From Acidobacteriota bacterium (lineage in GTDB: Bacteria; Acidobacteriota; Terriglobia; Terriglobales; SCQP01), in assembly GCA_021823305.1 (NCBI GenBank), contig JAKAOE010000139.1, positions 1 through 5,837 on the forward strand: a stretch of 5,837 nt of DNA, read 5' to 3'. The position numbers and the translations under genes were made by a program. Below the pieces are notes generated by a model, which made no database searches, was not told the DNA's origin, and was given only the letters and a program-made list of their open reading frames with translations. Positions 1 through 5,837 of this stretch are shown piece by piece (positions within the stretch are counted from its first letter, which is position 1; each line of letters starts with the position of its first letter).

Positions 1-6
1 TCTAGA
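1..6. other. XbaI recognition site at the left edge
   Basis: The first six bases are TCTAGA, an XbaI site. The TAG inside it is in frame with, and directly before, the first ATG of the following open frame. The site may mark the edge of a cloned or trimmed fragment, or may be chance. It matters because it decides whether the first gene is truly stopped upstream or only looks so. Confidence 0.5.
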
Positions 7-485
7 TGCAGATGCACTTCGGCGCCGGGCTGGCGCAGGGCTGGGCGGCGCTGGCGGCGGGGACCGTGGCGGCCTGGCGGGCGCTGGCGGCGGCGGGCGG
101 CGGGCACGCGAGCGGGGCGCAGCGGGCGCTGGGGCTGGGCATCTGGCTGCTGGCGGGCGGGCTCGCGGCCGGGCTGCTGGGCCTGCGCCGGCGGCGGACG
201 CGGGCGGCGCGGGCGCAGGCCAACGAGCGCCAGACGGTGCGCCAGGCGCAGCGCCTGTACCGCCGCTTTCAGCGTTGCCTCCGCCGCGCCGGCATCGCCC
301 GGGCGCCGGCGCAAACCGGCGACGAGCTGCTGCTGGCGCTGGCCGCCGCGCGCCCCGGTTCGGCGCTGCTGGCCGCGGCGCGCGAATTCATCGCAACCTA
401 CCAGGCGGCGCGCTTCGGACCCGCCGCGACCGAGGCGCTGCGCCGCCTGCCGGGGCACCTGCAGCGCGTGCGGCGCGCCGCCTGA
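6..485 (+). CDS. DUF4129-domain protein, likely C-terminal part of a TgpA-like transglutaminase (5' end uncertain)
   Basis: The frame gives 159 residues, ending at TGA 483-485. A hydrophobic segment at about residues 40-60 is followed by an Arg-rich stop-transfer stretch (61-68), as in a single membrane helix with the C-terminus in the cytoplasm. Residues 82-155 resemble the DUF4129 domain: RLYRRF, then GIARAPAQTGDELL (96-109), then FIATYQAARFG (128-138). In TgpA-type membrane transglutaminases this domain follows the last helix, after the extracytoplasmic Cys-His-Asp enzyme domain, which is absent here. Either the gene is cut by the window edge or broken by the TAG at 3-5, or it is a stand-alone DUF4129 protein starting at ATG 6 or ATG 12. 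No upstream sequence is available to test for a ribosome binding site. The function of DUF4129 is not established. The next gene starts only 3 bp after the stop, so the two are probably co-transcribed. Confidence 0.72.
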   Translation: MQMHFGAGLAQGWAALAAGTVAAWRALAAAGGGHASGAQRALGLGIWLLAGGLAAGLLGLRRRRTRAARAQANERQTVRQAQRLYRRFQRCLRRAGIARAPAQTGDELLLALAAARPGSALLAAAREFIATYQAARFGPAATEALRRLPGHLQRVRRAA

Positions 486-488
486 GCC

Positions 489-1244
489 ATGCGCCGCTGC
501 TGCGTCGTACTGCCAGCCTATTGCGAGGCGCGCCCGCTGGCGACGCTGCTGCCGGCGTTGTTCGCGCAACAGGCGCGGCTGGCCGACTGTGAGCTGTGGG
601 CGCTGGTGGTGGACGACGGCTCGCCGGACGGCACGGCGCTCGTGGTAGAGGAGCTGATCGCCGCACACCCGCGGCTGCGGCTGTTGGAGGGGGCCAAACG
701 CGGCTTGGGCGACGCCTACCAGCGCGGGTTCGCCCACGCACGCGCCAGTCTGGCGCCCGAGCTGCTGGTGCAGATGGACGCCGACTGGCAGCACGATCCG
801 GCGGCGCTGCCGGAGCTGATCGCCGCCTGCCGGCCGCCGGTGGACATCGTGATCGGCTCGCGGTTCGCGCCGGGCGGGGCGACGCCGGCGTTTTCGGCGC
901 GGCGGCGCGCCACCTCGCGCCTCGGCAGCCGGCTGCTGCACGAGTGGGCGGGGCTGCCGCGGCTGGCCGACTACACCTCCGGATTCCGCTGCCTGCGGGC
1001 GGAGCTGGCGTGGCAGTTGGTGGAGCGCTGCCGGCAGGACGGGCTGGCGCGCCGCGGCTACGCCTTTCAATCGTCGCTGATCGCGGAGGCGCTGCTGGGC
1101 GGGGCGCAGGTAATCGAGATCCCGATCGTCTTCGGCGCCCGGCGGCATGGGCAGTCCAAACTCGGCGCCGGCGACTACTGGGAGTTCGCGCGCAACCTGG
1201 GGCGGCTGCGGCGGCGGGCGCGGGCTCAGTTGCCGGCGCAATAG
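489..1244 (+). CDS. Family 2 glycosyltransferase, polyprenol (dolichol)-phosphate mannosyltransferase type
   Basis: This is a 251-residue GT-A fold enzyme. The family moves a sugar, usually mannose from GDP-mannose, onto a polyprenyl phosphate at the inner face of the membrane, making a lipid-linked donor for later glycosylation. The expected motifs occur in order: VVDDGSPDGT (40-49, nucleotide binding), MDADWQHDP (96-104, the DxD metal site with Asp97, Asp99 and Gln101), IGSRF (122-126), DYTSGFRC (161-168), GYAFQ (190-194) and EIPIVFGARRHGQSKL (210-225), the closing signature of DPM1-like enzymes. The length matches the soluble short form with no C-terminal membrane helices. The exact sugar and lipid cannot be read from sequence; glucosyl or other GT2 activity is possible. 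ATG 489 lies 3 bp after the upstream stop without a clear Shine-Dalgarno sequence, suggesting translational coupling. The last 19 bp overlap the end of the FecR gene on the other strand. Confidence 0.94.
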   Translation: MRRCCVVLPAYCEARPLATLLPALFAQQARLADCELWALVVDDGSPDGTALVVEELIAAHPRLRLLEGAKRGLGDAYQRGFAHARASLAPELLVQMDADWQHDPAALPELIAACRPPVDIVIGSRFAPGGATPAFSARRRATSRLGSRLLHEWAGLPRLADYTSGFRCLRAELAWQLVERCRQDGLARRGYAFQSSLIAEALLGGAQVIEIPIVFGARRHGQSKLGAGDYWEFARNLGRLRRRARAQLPAQ

Positions 1245-2098
1245 GGGACTTTGCGGACCTCGCGCGCCGAATCCAGCAAGGGATCGGGATTGCCGGAGTC
1301 GAGGATGCCGAAGCCGCTCTGGGGATCGAGGATCATGGTGGAGTCGCTGACCGACTGGCCCGGCTGCGGCGGCGCCGAGACCGCGGCGTTCACGCCGGTG
1401 GAGGGCTGGGCGGCCATCAGCTCGCGTTCAAAGCGCTGATCGCGGGTGTGGCTCCAGCGCTGGAAGCGGTCGGCGCGGGCCTCGGCGAGCGCCAGCAGCC
1501 CGCCGCCGGGCACCAGCGCCCAGCGCACGTTGCGGCGCAGGACGTAGTCGCGGCCGTGCAGCAGCAGATCGCCGTGGCCGCCGAGCAATTCCACCGTCGG
1601 CTGCCCGCGCGGGGGCAGGCGCAGGCGCAGGTTAGCGCTGCCGTGGGGCGTGGCAATTACGCTATCGGCGAACTGGACGTGAAAGTCGGTGGCGTCGGCC
1701 TTGCGCACGGAAAAGTAAGCCTCGCCGCGGGTGAAGGCGACGGTGGTGCGGCGCACGCCGTTATCGCGCAACCGCAGGCGGGTGATGGTCATCGCCGAGC
1801 TGGGCGTAAGGCGCAGGGCGGAGCCGCATTCCAGCTCGATCTCGGCTTCGCCGTCGGCGCTGGTACGGAACTGCTCCGCCTCAACCACGGGGGCGTTGAG
1901 CAGGGCGGGCGACCAGCGCCCGAGCCGGCCATCGCTGGTGGGCTTGCGTACCAGCACGCCATGGCGGAGGAAGCTGATGCGCACAATGCGGACGCGCGAG
2001 TCGGCAAGGAGGAAGACGCTTGCCGCCAGGAGCACAACCGCTATCCATCGCCCGCGCATGGCCTCCGCCGTTGCTTTCAGTTTGGACCTTTTGCCCAT
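1226..2098 (-). CDS. Membrane-anchored FecR-domain protein (orphan)
   Basis: This 290-residue protein has a short basic N-terminus, one membrane helix (about 17-33) and a predicted extracytoplasmic FecR-like domain at about 75-200. Domain signs are EQFRTSADGEAEIELECGS (75-93), LTPSSAMTI (97-105), VAFTRGEAYFSV (120-131), FHVQFADSVIATPHGSANL (139-157) and VELLGGHGDLLL (169-180). FecR domains are best known from anti-sigma proteins that pass TonB-receptor signals to ECF sigma factors. This protein lacks the usual cytoplasmic anti-sigma segment before the helix, and no sigma factor or receptor gene is in the window, so it is an orphan of unknown role. The C-terminal tail (about 225-290) is low in order-promoting residues and unrecognised. 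The start at ATG 2098 is 4 bp after the GT4 stop, with only a weak upstream ACAGG. Met14 (start 2059) is an alternative and still keeps the helix. The gene is last in the minus-strand block. Confidence 0.88.
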   Translation of the reverse strand: MGKRSKLKATAEAMRGRWIAVVLLAASVFLLADSRVRIVRISFLRHGVLVRKPTSDGRLGRWSPALLNAPVVEAEQFRTSADGEAEIELECGSALRLTPSSAMTITRLRLRDNGVRRTTVAFTRGEAYFSVRKADATDFHVQFADSVIATPHGSANLRLRLPPRGQPTVELLGGHGDLLLHGRDYVLRRNVRWALVPGGGLLALAEARADRFQRWSHTRDQRFERELMAAQPSTGVNAAVSAPPQPGQSVSDSTMILDPQSGFGILDSGNPDPLLDSAREVRKVPYCAGN

Positions 2099-2102
2099 CC
2101 TG

Positions 2103-3359
2103 TCAAGCGAGGCCGGCGCGCGCCGCCTGCAAGGCGGCGCGATAGCAGGCGACCGTCTCTTCCGCGGCGCGGCTCCAGGGGAAGGCGCCGACGCGGCGGT
2201 AGCCGCCTTCGGCCAAACGGGCGCGCAGGCGCGCATCCTGCCAGAGGCGCGCCATCGCCTCGGCCAAGGCGCGCGGGTCGCGCGCGGGCACGATCCAGGC
2301 CTGGTCGCCATGGCGGAGGCGCTCGGCGGCGCCGACGGCGGAGGAGCAGATGACGGGCAGGCGCTGGCTGAGCGCCTCGAAGACCACCATGCCGAAGCCC
2401 TCGGCGCCGGAGGGGCAGACCAGGGCGTCGTGGCTGCGATAGAGGGCGAAGACGGCGTCCTCGTCACGCAGGCGGGGCAGCACGGTCAGGCAGGGCTGCG
2501 ACTCGGGCGCGAACGCGGAGCGCACGTGCGCCTCGACCGCGGCCAGCGGCGTGCCGAGGACGCCGCCCAGCAGGGTGAGCGGGATGCGCAGGCCGCCGCG
2601 CGCGAGGAGCGCGTGGGCCTGGGCGAGGGTGCGACTGCCCTTGCCGGTGTACCAGGCGCCGGAAAAGAGCAAGCCGGCGCCGCGGGGCGCGCCAGGCGGA
2701 GGCGCGGCCTCGCGGCGGCCGGGCTCGATGCCATGGGCGATGACGGCGAGGCGCTGCGGCGGCTGCCAGCGCCGATCCAGGGTGAACTCGCGCTCGCGCT
2801 GGCTGAGCAGGATGACGGCGTCGGACCGGCGCAGCGCCGACGCGGCCGGGCGCAGGCGGACAAGCGGGAACCAGAGGCGGCGCCACAGCGGCTTGCGCAG
2901 CAATCCGGCGCGATGGTCCTCCACCAAGCCGCGGTAGAAGAGATGGTCGAGGCCATGGGAGCGGGCCACCAGCGCCGCGCCCGGGAAGGCATCGCGGCGC
3001 CGCGCCAGCACCGCCGCCTCGGCCGCGACCACGTCGAGCACATCGTAGGGGCCGCGCTCGCGCCAGGCGCGGCGCAGCGCGCGCCAGGCGAGCGAGGGCG
3101 AAACGGCGAAACGAAGGCGCTCGTTGCGCGGGCGCGGGCCGAGGTCCTCGCGATAGATCAGATCGCAGTCGTGGCCGAGCTCGCGCAAGGCGGCCTGCAG
3201 CTTGCGCGGCGCCTTGGCGGCGCCGACGGAGGGGTCGCCGGGGTCATCACTGGCGATGAGAATCCGCAGTTTCCCGTGCGGCGGCGCGGTAGAAGCGGGG
3301 CCAGGCGCGGCGGAGATTGACGAGCTTGGGGAGATCGTTGATCTGGATGTAGGGATCAT
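2103..3359 (-). CDS. Family 4 glycosyltransferase
   Basis: This is a GT-B fold retaining glycosyltransferase of 418 residues from ATG 3359. The N-terminal domain begins at KLRILIASDDPGDPS (30-44), with KLQAALRELGHDCDLIY next and an SHGLDH patch at 134-139. The C-terminal donor domain has FSGAWYTGKG (232-241, Lys240), LTLLGG (261-266), DALVCPSGAEGFGMVVFEAL (311-330, the EX7E pair Glu320 and Glu328), and LPVICSSAVGAAERL (334-348). This is a standard GT4 pattern; no membrane segment is seen. The donor and acceptor sugars are unknown; envelope polysaccharide or glycolipid synthesis is the usual role. The start is uncertain. ATG 3359 puts a 28-residue Ser/Pro-rich leader, coded inside the end of msrA, before the first strand. 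No ATG, GTG or TTG lies between it and the core; a CTG at 3269 is the only nearer candidate. The stop at 2103 is 4 bp before the FecR start. Confidence 0.9.
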   Translation of the reverse strand: MIPTSRSTISPSSSISAAPGPASTAPPHGKLRILIASDDPGDPSVGAAKAPRKLQAALRELGHDCDLIYREDLGPRPRNERLRFAVSPSLAWRALRRAWRERGPYDVLDVVAAEAAVLARRRDAFPGAALVARSHGLDHLFYRGLVEDHRAGLLRKPLWRRLWFPLVRLRPAASALRRSDAVILLSQREREFTLDRRWQPPQRLAVIAHGIEPGRREAAPPPGAPRGAGLLFSGAWYTGKGSRTLAQAHALLARGGLRIPLTLLGGVLGTPLAAVEAHVRSAFAPESQPCLTVLPRLRDEDAVFALYRSHDALVCPSGAEGFGMVVFEALSQRLPVICSSAVGAAERLRHGDQAWIVPARDPRALAEAMARLWQDARLRARLAEGGYRRVGAFPWSRAAEETVACYRAALQAARAGLA

Positions 3360-4053
3360 CGGGCGGGCGCGGGCCCCAGCGCGGCTGCGCCGCGCGTCCC
3401 GCTTGTGCTCGCGCCGGTCCGGGGCCCCGGTGGCCCCAGCCCGGCGCTGCGCCCGGATGCCGCGCGGCGTAGTCCTGATGATACGCTTCGGCGGGATAGA
3501 AGGCGGGCAAGGGCGCGACCTCGGTGACGATCGAGCGGCGGAAGACACGCGCCACCGTCAACTGGCGGATGTAGGCCGCCGCGATCTGTTGCTGCTCCGG
3601 CGAAGCGTAGAAGATCACCGAACGGTACTGGCTGCCGACGTCCGGGCCCTGGCGGTTCCACTCGGTCGGGTCCGCGGCCACGGAAAAGAAGATTTGCAGC
3701 AGGCGGCCGAGGGTGATGCGGCGGGGATCGTAAACCACACGCACGGACTCGGCGTGGCCGGTGGATCCGGTGCTGACGTCCTCATAATCGGCGGTAGAGG
3801 CGGCGCCACCGGCGTAGCCGGCAGTGGCCGAGAGGACACCGCGCACATGCTCGTAGACCGCCTGGACGCCCCAGAAACAGCCGCCGGCCAGCACTACACG
3901 CTCGCTGCCGGGAGCGGCGGCCGGGAGCTCGTCGAGCCGGGGCGCGGGCACGGGGACGGCGCCGGGCGGGCCGACGCGGCCGATGGCGAGGGCCAGACCG
4001 GCGACCAGCGCCAGAGCGACGGCCACGGCGATTCCGAGCTGCACCACCCGCAT
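3247..4053 (-). CDS. msrA: Peptide methionine-S-sulfoxide reductase, membrane-anchored or exported
   Basis: This 268-residue MsrA reduces methionine-S-sulfoxide in proteins. A hydrophobic stretch at 5-25 (VQLGIAVAVALALVAGLALA) acts as signal anchor or signal peptide, so the enzyme should work outside the cytoplasm. The catalytic domain has GGCFWG (57-62, nucleophile Cys59), ATAGYAGG (76-83), STGHAE (97-102, acid Glu102), DPTEWNRQGPDVGSQYRS (128-145, Asp138 and Tyr143) and FYPAEAYHQDY (185-195). The C-terminal YIQINDLPKLVNL (235-247) is typical of the class. Cys59 is the only cysteine, so no resolving cysteine is present. A Pro/Gly/Arg-rich stretch (about 200-233) separates YHQDY from the PYI segment, where relatives as I recall them have only a few residues. 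The ATG at 4053 is the first possible start after an in-frame TGA upstream, with only a weak GGGA before it. The gene leads the minus-strand block, and its end overlaps the GT4 start. Confidence 0.96.
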   Translation of the reverse strand: MRVVQLGIAVAVALALVAGLALAIGRVGPPGAVPVPAPRLDELPAAAPGSERVVLAGGCFWGVQAVYEHVRGVLSATAGYAGGAASTADYEDVSTGSTGHAESVRVVYDPRRITLGRLLQIFFSVAADPTEWNRQGPDVGSQYRSVIFYASPEQQQIAAAYIRQLTVARVFRRSIVTEVAPLPAFYPAEAYHQDYAARHPGAAPGWGHRGPGPARAQAGRAAQPRWGPRPPDDPYIQINDLPKLVNLRRAWPRFYRAAARETADSHRQ

Positions 4054-4176
4054 GTCCCATATGATTCGCCGGGCACATTCCGGTTGCGCGCGGATACGAC
4101 CGTCATGTCAGTTTTTCTTCCCATCCAATCCGTTGTGGCTGTGATACAGTGCCGGTGATTCCTCCGAGGTGGACCT
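4054..4176. promoter_or_regulatory. Divergent intergenic region with both promoters
   Basis: This 123-bp stretch is the only non-coding DNA of note and separates two divergent genes, so it should hold the promoters for the msrA block (minus) and the Asp-box gene (plus). Its middle (about 4100-4150) is clearly more AT-rich than its surroundings. For the plus gene a possible -10 is GATACA (4143-4148), preceded by TG one base upstream as in an extended -10 element, but no convincing -35 lies at the right distance. I could not assign a good promoter on the minus strand. The near-palindrome TGACATGAC on the minus strand (about 4101-4109) might be an operator, but it is short. No terminator is visible. 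Confidence 0.45.
4166..4172 (+). promoter_or_regulatory. Ribosome binding site of the Asp-box protein gene
   Basis: GAGGTGG lies just before ATG 4177, with 7 bases between GAGG and the start codon. It is the clearest Shine-Dalgarno sequence in the window and supports ATG 4177 as the start of the exported protein. Confidence 0.75.
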
Positions 4177-5837
4177 ATGTCGAACCGGCTTGCCGCCATC
4201 TCCAGCGCCGCATTGCTCGCCGCCGGAAGCTATGCCTTGGCCCAGGGCCGTGCGCCGCAACCGCCGCCGCGCGCGGTCAACGTCTCGCACAATCCGATGT
4301 TCCGGCCGTTCGCGTTCCGCTCGATCGGGCCGGCGGTGATGATGGGGCGGCTGGACGACATTCAAGGCTCGCCGCAGGATCCGATGACGCTGTACCTCGG
4401 CTTCGCCACCGGCGGGCTGTGGAAGTCCACCGACGGCGGCAACCACTGGACGTCGCTGTGGGACAACATGGCGAACGAATCGGTGGGGGCGATCGGGATC
4501 GCGCCGTCGGACAAGAACATCGTCTACGTCGGCACCGGGGAGGCGAACAACCGGCAGAGCTCGACCATGGGCGACGGCGTCTGGGGGACGCGCGACGGGG
4601 GCAAGACGTGGACGCACCTGGGGTTGACGCAGACGCAGTCCATCGGGCGGATCGCGGTGGATCCGCGCAATCCGGACGTGGTGTACGTGGCCGCGGTGGG
4701 GCATCTGTTCGGGCCCAACCCGGAGCGGGGGCTGTACAAGTCCACCGACGGCGGCAAGACGTGGATCCAGGCCAAGTACATCGACGAGAACACGGGCTTC
4801 ACCGACGTCGCGATCGATCCGCAGGACCCGAACGTCGTCTACGCGGCAAGCTACGAGCGGCGGCGCACCTGGTGGGGGTTCAACGGCGGCGGGCCGAACA
4901 GCGGGCTGTGGAAGTCCACGGACGCGGGCGCGACCTGGACGCGGCTGGACGGGCCGGGCTGGCCCAAGCCCAAGGACGGCATCTACGGGCGCATCGCCAT
5001 CGCCATCTTTCCGCCCAACCCGCAGATCATTTACGTGCAGGTGGAAGCGGGCGCAAGCGCGGGCGTAGGCGGGGGCACGGCGGCCAACGGCGGGCCGGCG
5101 AAGCCGGGGCGCGGGTTTCCGGGACGGGGCGCGCCGCCCAAGCCCGATCCGAACAAGAGCGGGGTGTTCCGCTCGAGCGACGGCGGGCGGACGTGGACGT
5201 TCATGAGCAACCAGGATCAGCGGCCGGTGTATTTCAGCCAGATCCGGGTGGATCCGGAAAACTCGCAGAAGCTGTTCGTGGGCGGCACGCCGGGGCAGAT
5301 CTCGATGGACGGGGGCAAGACGTGGCGGCCGATGACGGGCTCGCACACCGACTACCACGCGATCTGGATCGACCCGAAGGATTCGCGCATCGTGGCGATC
5401 GGCCACGACGGCGGGCTGGACATCAGCCACGACGGCGGGCAGACGTGGCAGTACGAGAACAAGATGGCGCTGGGGCAGTTCTACCAGGTCTCGGCGGACA
5501 TGCGGCATCCCTATTACGTCTGCGGCGGGCTGCAGGACAACAACGCCTGGTGCGGGCCGAGCGCGATCCGCAACGCGAACGGGATCGTGAACGACGACTG
5601 GTACACGGTGGCGGGCGGCGACGGCTTCTACACGCGCCAGGACCCGAGCGATTGGCACATCGTCTACGGCGAATCGCAGGACGGCGGCATGACGCGCCAC
5701 GACATCCTCAACGGCGCGATGCAGTTCATCCGGCCGAACGCCGGGCCGCCGCCGGGCACGCCGGCGGGGCCGGTGGGCTTCGGCGGGCGCGGCGGGCCGC
5801 GCAACATCATCAACCTGCCGCCGGATCCGGAGCCGTT
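4177..5837 (+). CDS. Exported Asp-box (BNR/sortilin-VPS10-like) beta-propeller protein, 3' end cut off
   Basis: The frame is open from ATG 4177 to the window end (553 residues, no stop). Residues 1-22 form a signal peptide: Asn-Arg start, hydrophobic core, and ALA before Gln23 as likely cleavage site. The mature part opens with NPMFRPFAFRSIGPAVMMGR (41-60), typical of large 'VPS10 domain' or 'glycosyl hydrolase-like' proteins of soil bacteria. Seven Asp-box-like repeats follow (S/T-x-D-x-G-x-T-W form) near residues 84-91, 138-145, 189-196, 247-254, 333-340, 376-383 and 417-424, marking beta-propeller blades. A Gly/Ala/Pro/Lys-rich insert (about 291-328) interrupts the fifth blade. CGGLQDNNAWCGPS (449-462) is a family hallmark, and its two cysteines may form a disulfide. 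The family is often near 1000 residues, so about half may be missing. Substrate and activity are unknown; Asp-boxes are structural and do not prove sialidase or glycosidase activity. Confidence 0.92.
   Translation, partial: MSNRLAAISSAALLAAGSYALAQGRAPQPPPRAVNVSHNPMFRPFAFRSIGPAVMMGRLDDIQGSPQDPMTLYLGFATGGLWKSTDGGNHWTSLWDNMANESVGAIGIAPSDKNIVYVGTGEANNRQSSTMGDGVWGTRDGGKTWTHLGLTQTQSIGRIAVDPRNPDVVYVAAVGHLFGPNPERGLYKSTDGGKTWIQAKYIDENTGFTDVAIDPQDPNVVYAASYERRRTWWGFNGGGPNSGLWKSTDAGATWTRLDGPGWPKPKDGIYGRIAIAIFPPNPQIIYVQVEAGASAGVGGGTAANGGPAKPGRGFPGRGAPPKPDPNKSGVFRSSDGGRTWTFMSNQDQRPVYFSQIRVDPENSQKLFVGGTPGQISMDGGKTWRPMTGSHTDYHAIWIDPKDSRIVAIGHDGGLDISHDGGQTWQYENKMALGQFYQVSADMRHPYYVCGGLQDNNAWCGPSAIRNANGIVNDDWYTVAGGDGFYTRQDPSDWHIVYGESQDGGMTRHDILNGAMQFIRPNAGPPPGTPAGPVGFGGRGGPRNIINLPPDPEP
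4426..5448 (+). repeat. Seven Asp-box-coding repeats within the exported protein gene
   Basis: Degenerate coding repeats specify S-T-D-G-G-K-T-W-like blade turns at irregular spacing of roughly 40-90 codons. Two copies are nearly identical at DNA level: aagtccaccgacggcggcaa occurs at 4423-4442 and again at 4738-4757, and a partial match (aagtccacgg) begins near 4912. This reflects protein repeat structure and not a mobile or regulatory repeat. Confidence 0.8.

Noticed and set aside
1..1244. Short GCGG/CGGC runs that resemble simple repeats
   Set aside because: They follow from Ala-, Gly- and Arg-rich coding in a GC-rich genome. No regular period or spacer pattern suggests a CRISPR array or tandem repeat.
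596..2353. A 585-codon plus-strand open frame overlapping the mannosyltransferase-like gene and running on to 2353
   Set aside because: It overlaps the GT2 gene in another frame and then runs antisense to FecR and GT4. Composition is Ala/Gly/Arg-biased and no recognised domain is seen.
2099..2467. N-terminal extension of the FecR frame up to 2467
   Set aside because: The extension only re-reads the end of the GT4 gene in another frame and would bury the membrane helix. ATG 2098 directly after the GT4 stop is far more likely.
1731..3320. A 529-codon plus-strand open frame opposite the FecR and GT4 genes
   Set aside because: It spans two well-supported minus-strand genes, has an Ala/Gly/Arg-rich product without motifs, and is expected by chance at this GC content.
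4054..4110. Possible hairpin from two CCGG words near 4069-4083
   Set aside because: The paired arms are only about 4 bp with no U-run, so it supports neither a terminator nor a regulatory stem.
4108..5700. A 530-codon minus-strand open frame opposite the Asp-box gene
   Set aside because: Its product is an Arg/Pro/Val/Ala-rich string that mirrors the GC-rich sense codons. It has no domain, and the plus frame has a signal peptide, ribosome binding site and known motifs.
4177..5837. Sialidase or other glycosidase function for the Asp-box protein
   Set aside because: Asp-box repeats are structural and shared by many propellers. No sialidase arginine triad or clear catalytic motif could be assigned in the visible half.

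Overview
This is a very GC-rich window, by eye close to 70 % G+C with G or C at most third codon positions, and almost every base is coding. It looks bacterial. The closest fit is Acidobacteriota or a similar high-GC, Gram-negative-type soil lineage. That rests on general resemblance: a large secreted sortilin/VPS10-like Asp-box propeller protein, a free-standing FecR-domain protein and a membrane-anchored MsrA. No rRNA or marker gene is present, so the phylum is an inference.

The layout has three transcription blocks. (1) Positions 6-1244, plus strand: a DUF4129-type C-terminal domain, probably the tail or a stand-alone relative of a TgpA-like transglutaminase, followed 3 bp later by a family 2 glycosyltransferase of the dolichol/polyprenol-phosphate mannosyltransferase type. 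(2) Positions 4053 down to 1226, minus strand: a compact operon-like run of membrane-anchored peptide methionine sulfoxide reductase (msrA), a GT4 glycosyltransferase and a single-pass FecR-domain protein. Neighbours overlap or lie 4 bp apart. This block meets block 1 tail to tail, and the two terminal genes overlap by 19 bp. (3) Positions 4177-5837, plus strand: the N-terminal 553 residues of an exported protein with seven Asp-box-like repeats. It runs off the right edge and is divergent from msrA. The only real non-coding DNA is the 123-bp gap between msrA and this gene (4054-4176).

Functionally the window leans towards the cell envelope: two sugar transferases (one probably charging a lipid carrier), three proteins predicted to be membrane-anchored with an outward-facing domain, and one secreted propeller protein. 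A joint pathway cannot be shown from this sequence. I see no CRISPR array, tRNA, rRNA, insertion sequence or phage gene. I do not see a convincing undescribed system. The points most worth a second look are the one-cysteine MsrA with a Pro/Gly/Arg-rich insert, the orphan FecR protein, the unclear start of the GT4 gene, the overlapping convergent gene ends, and the stop codon inside an XbaI site at the left edge.
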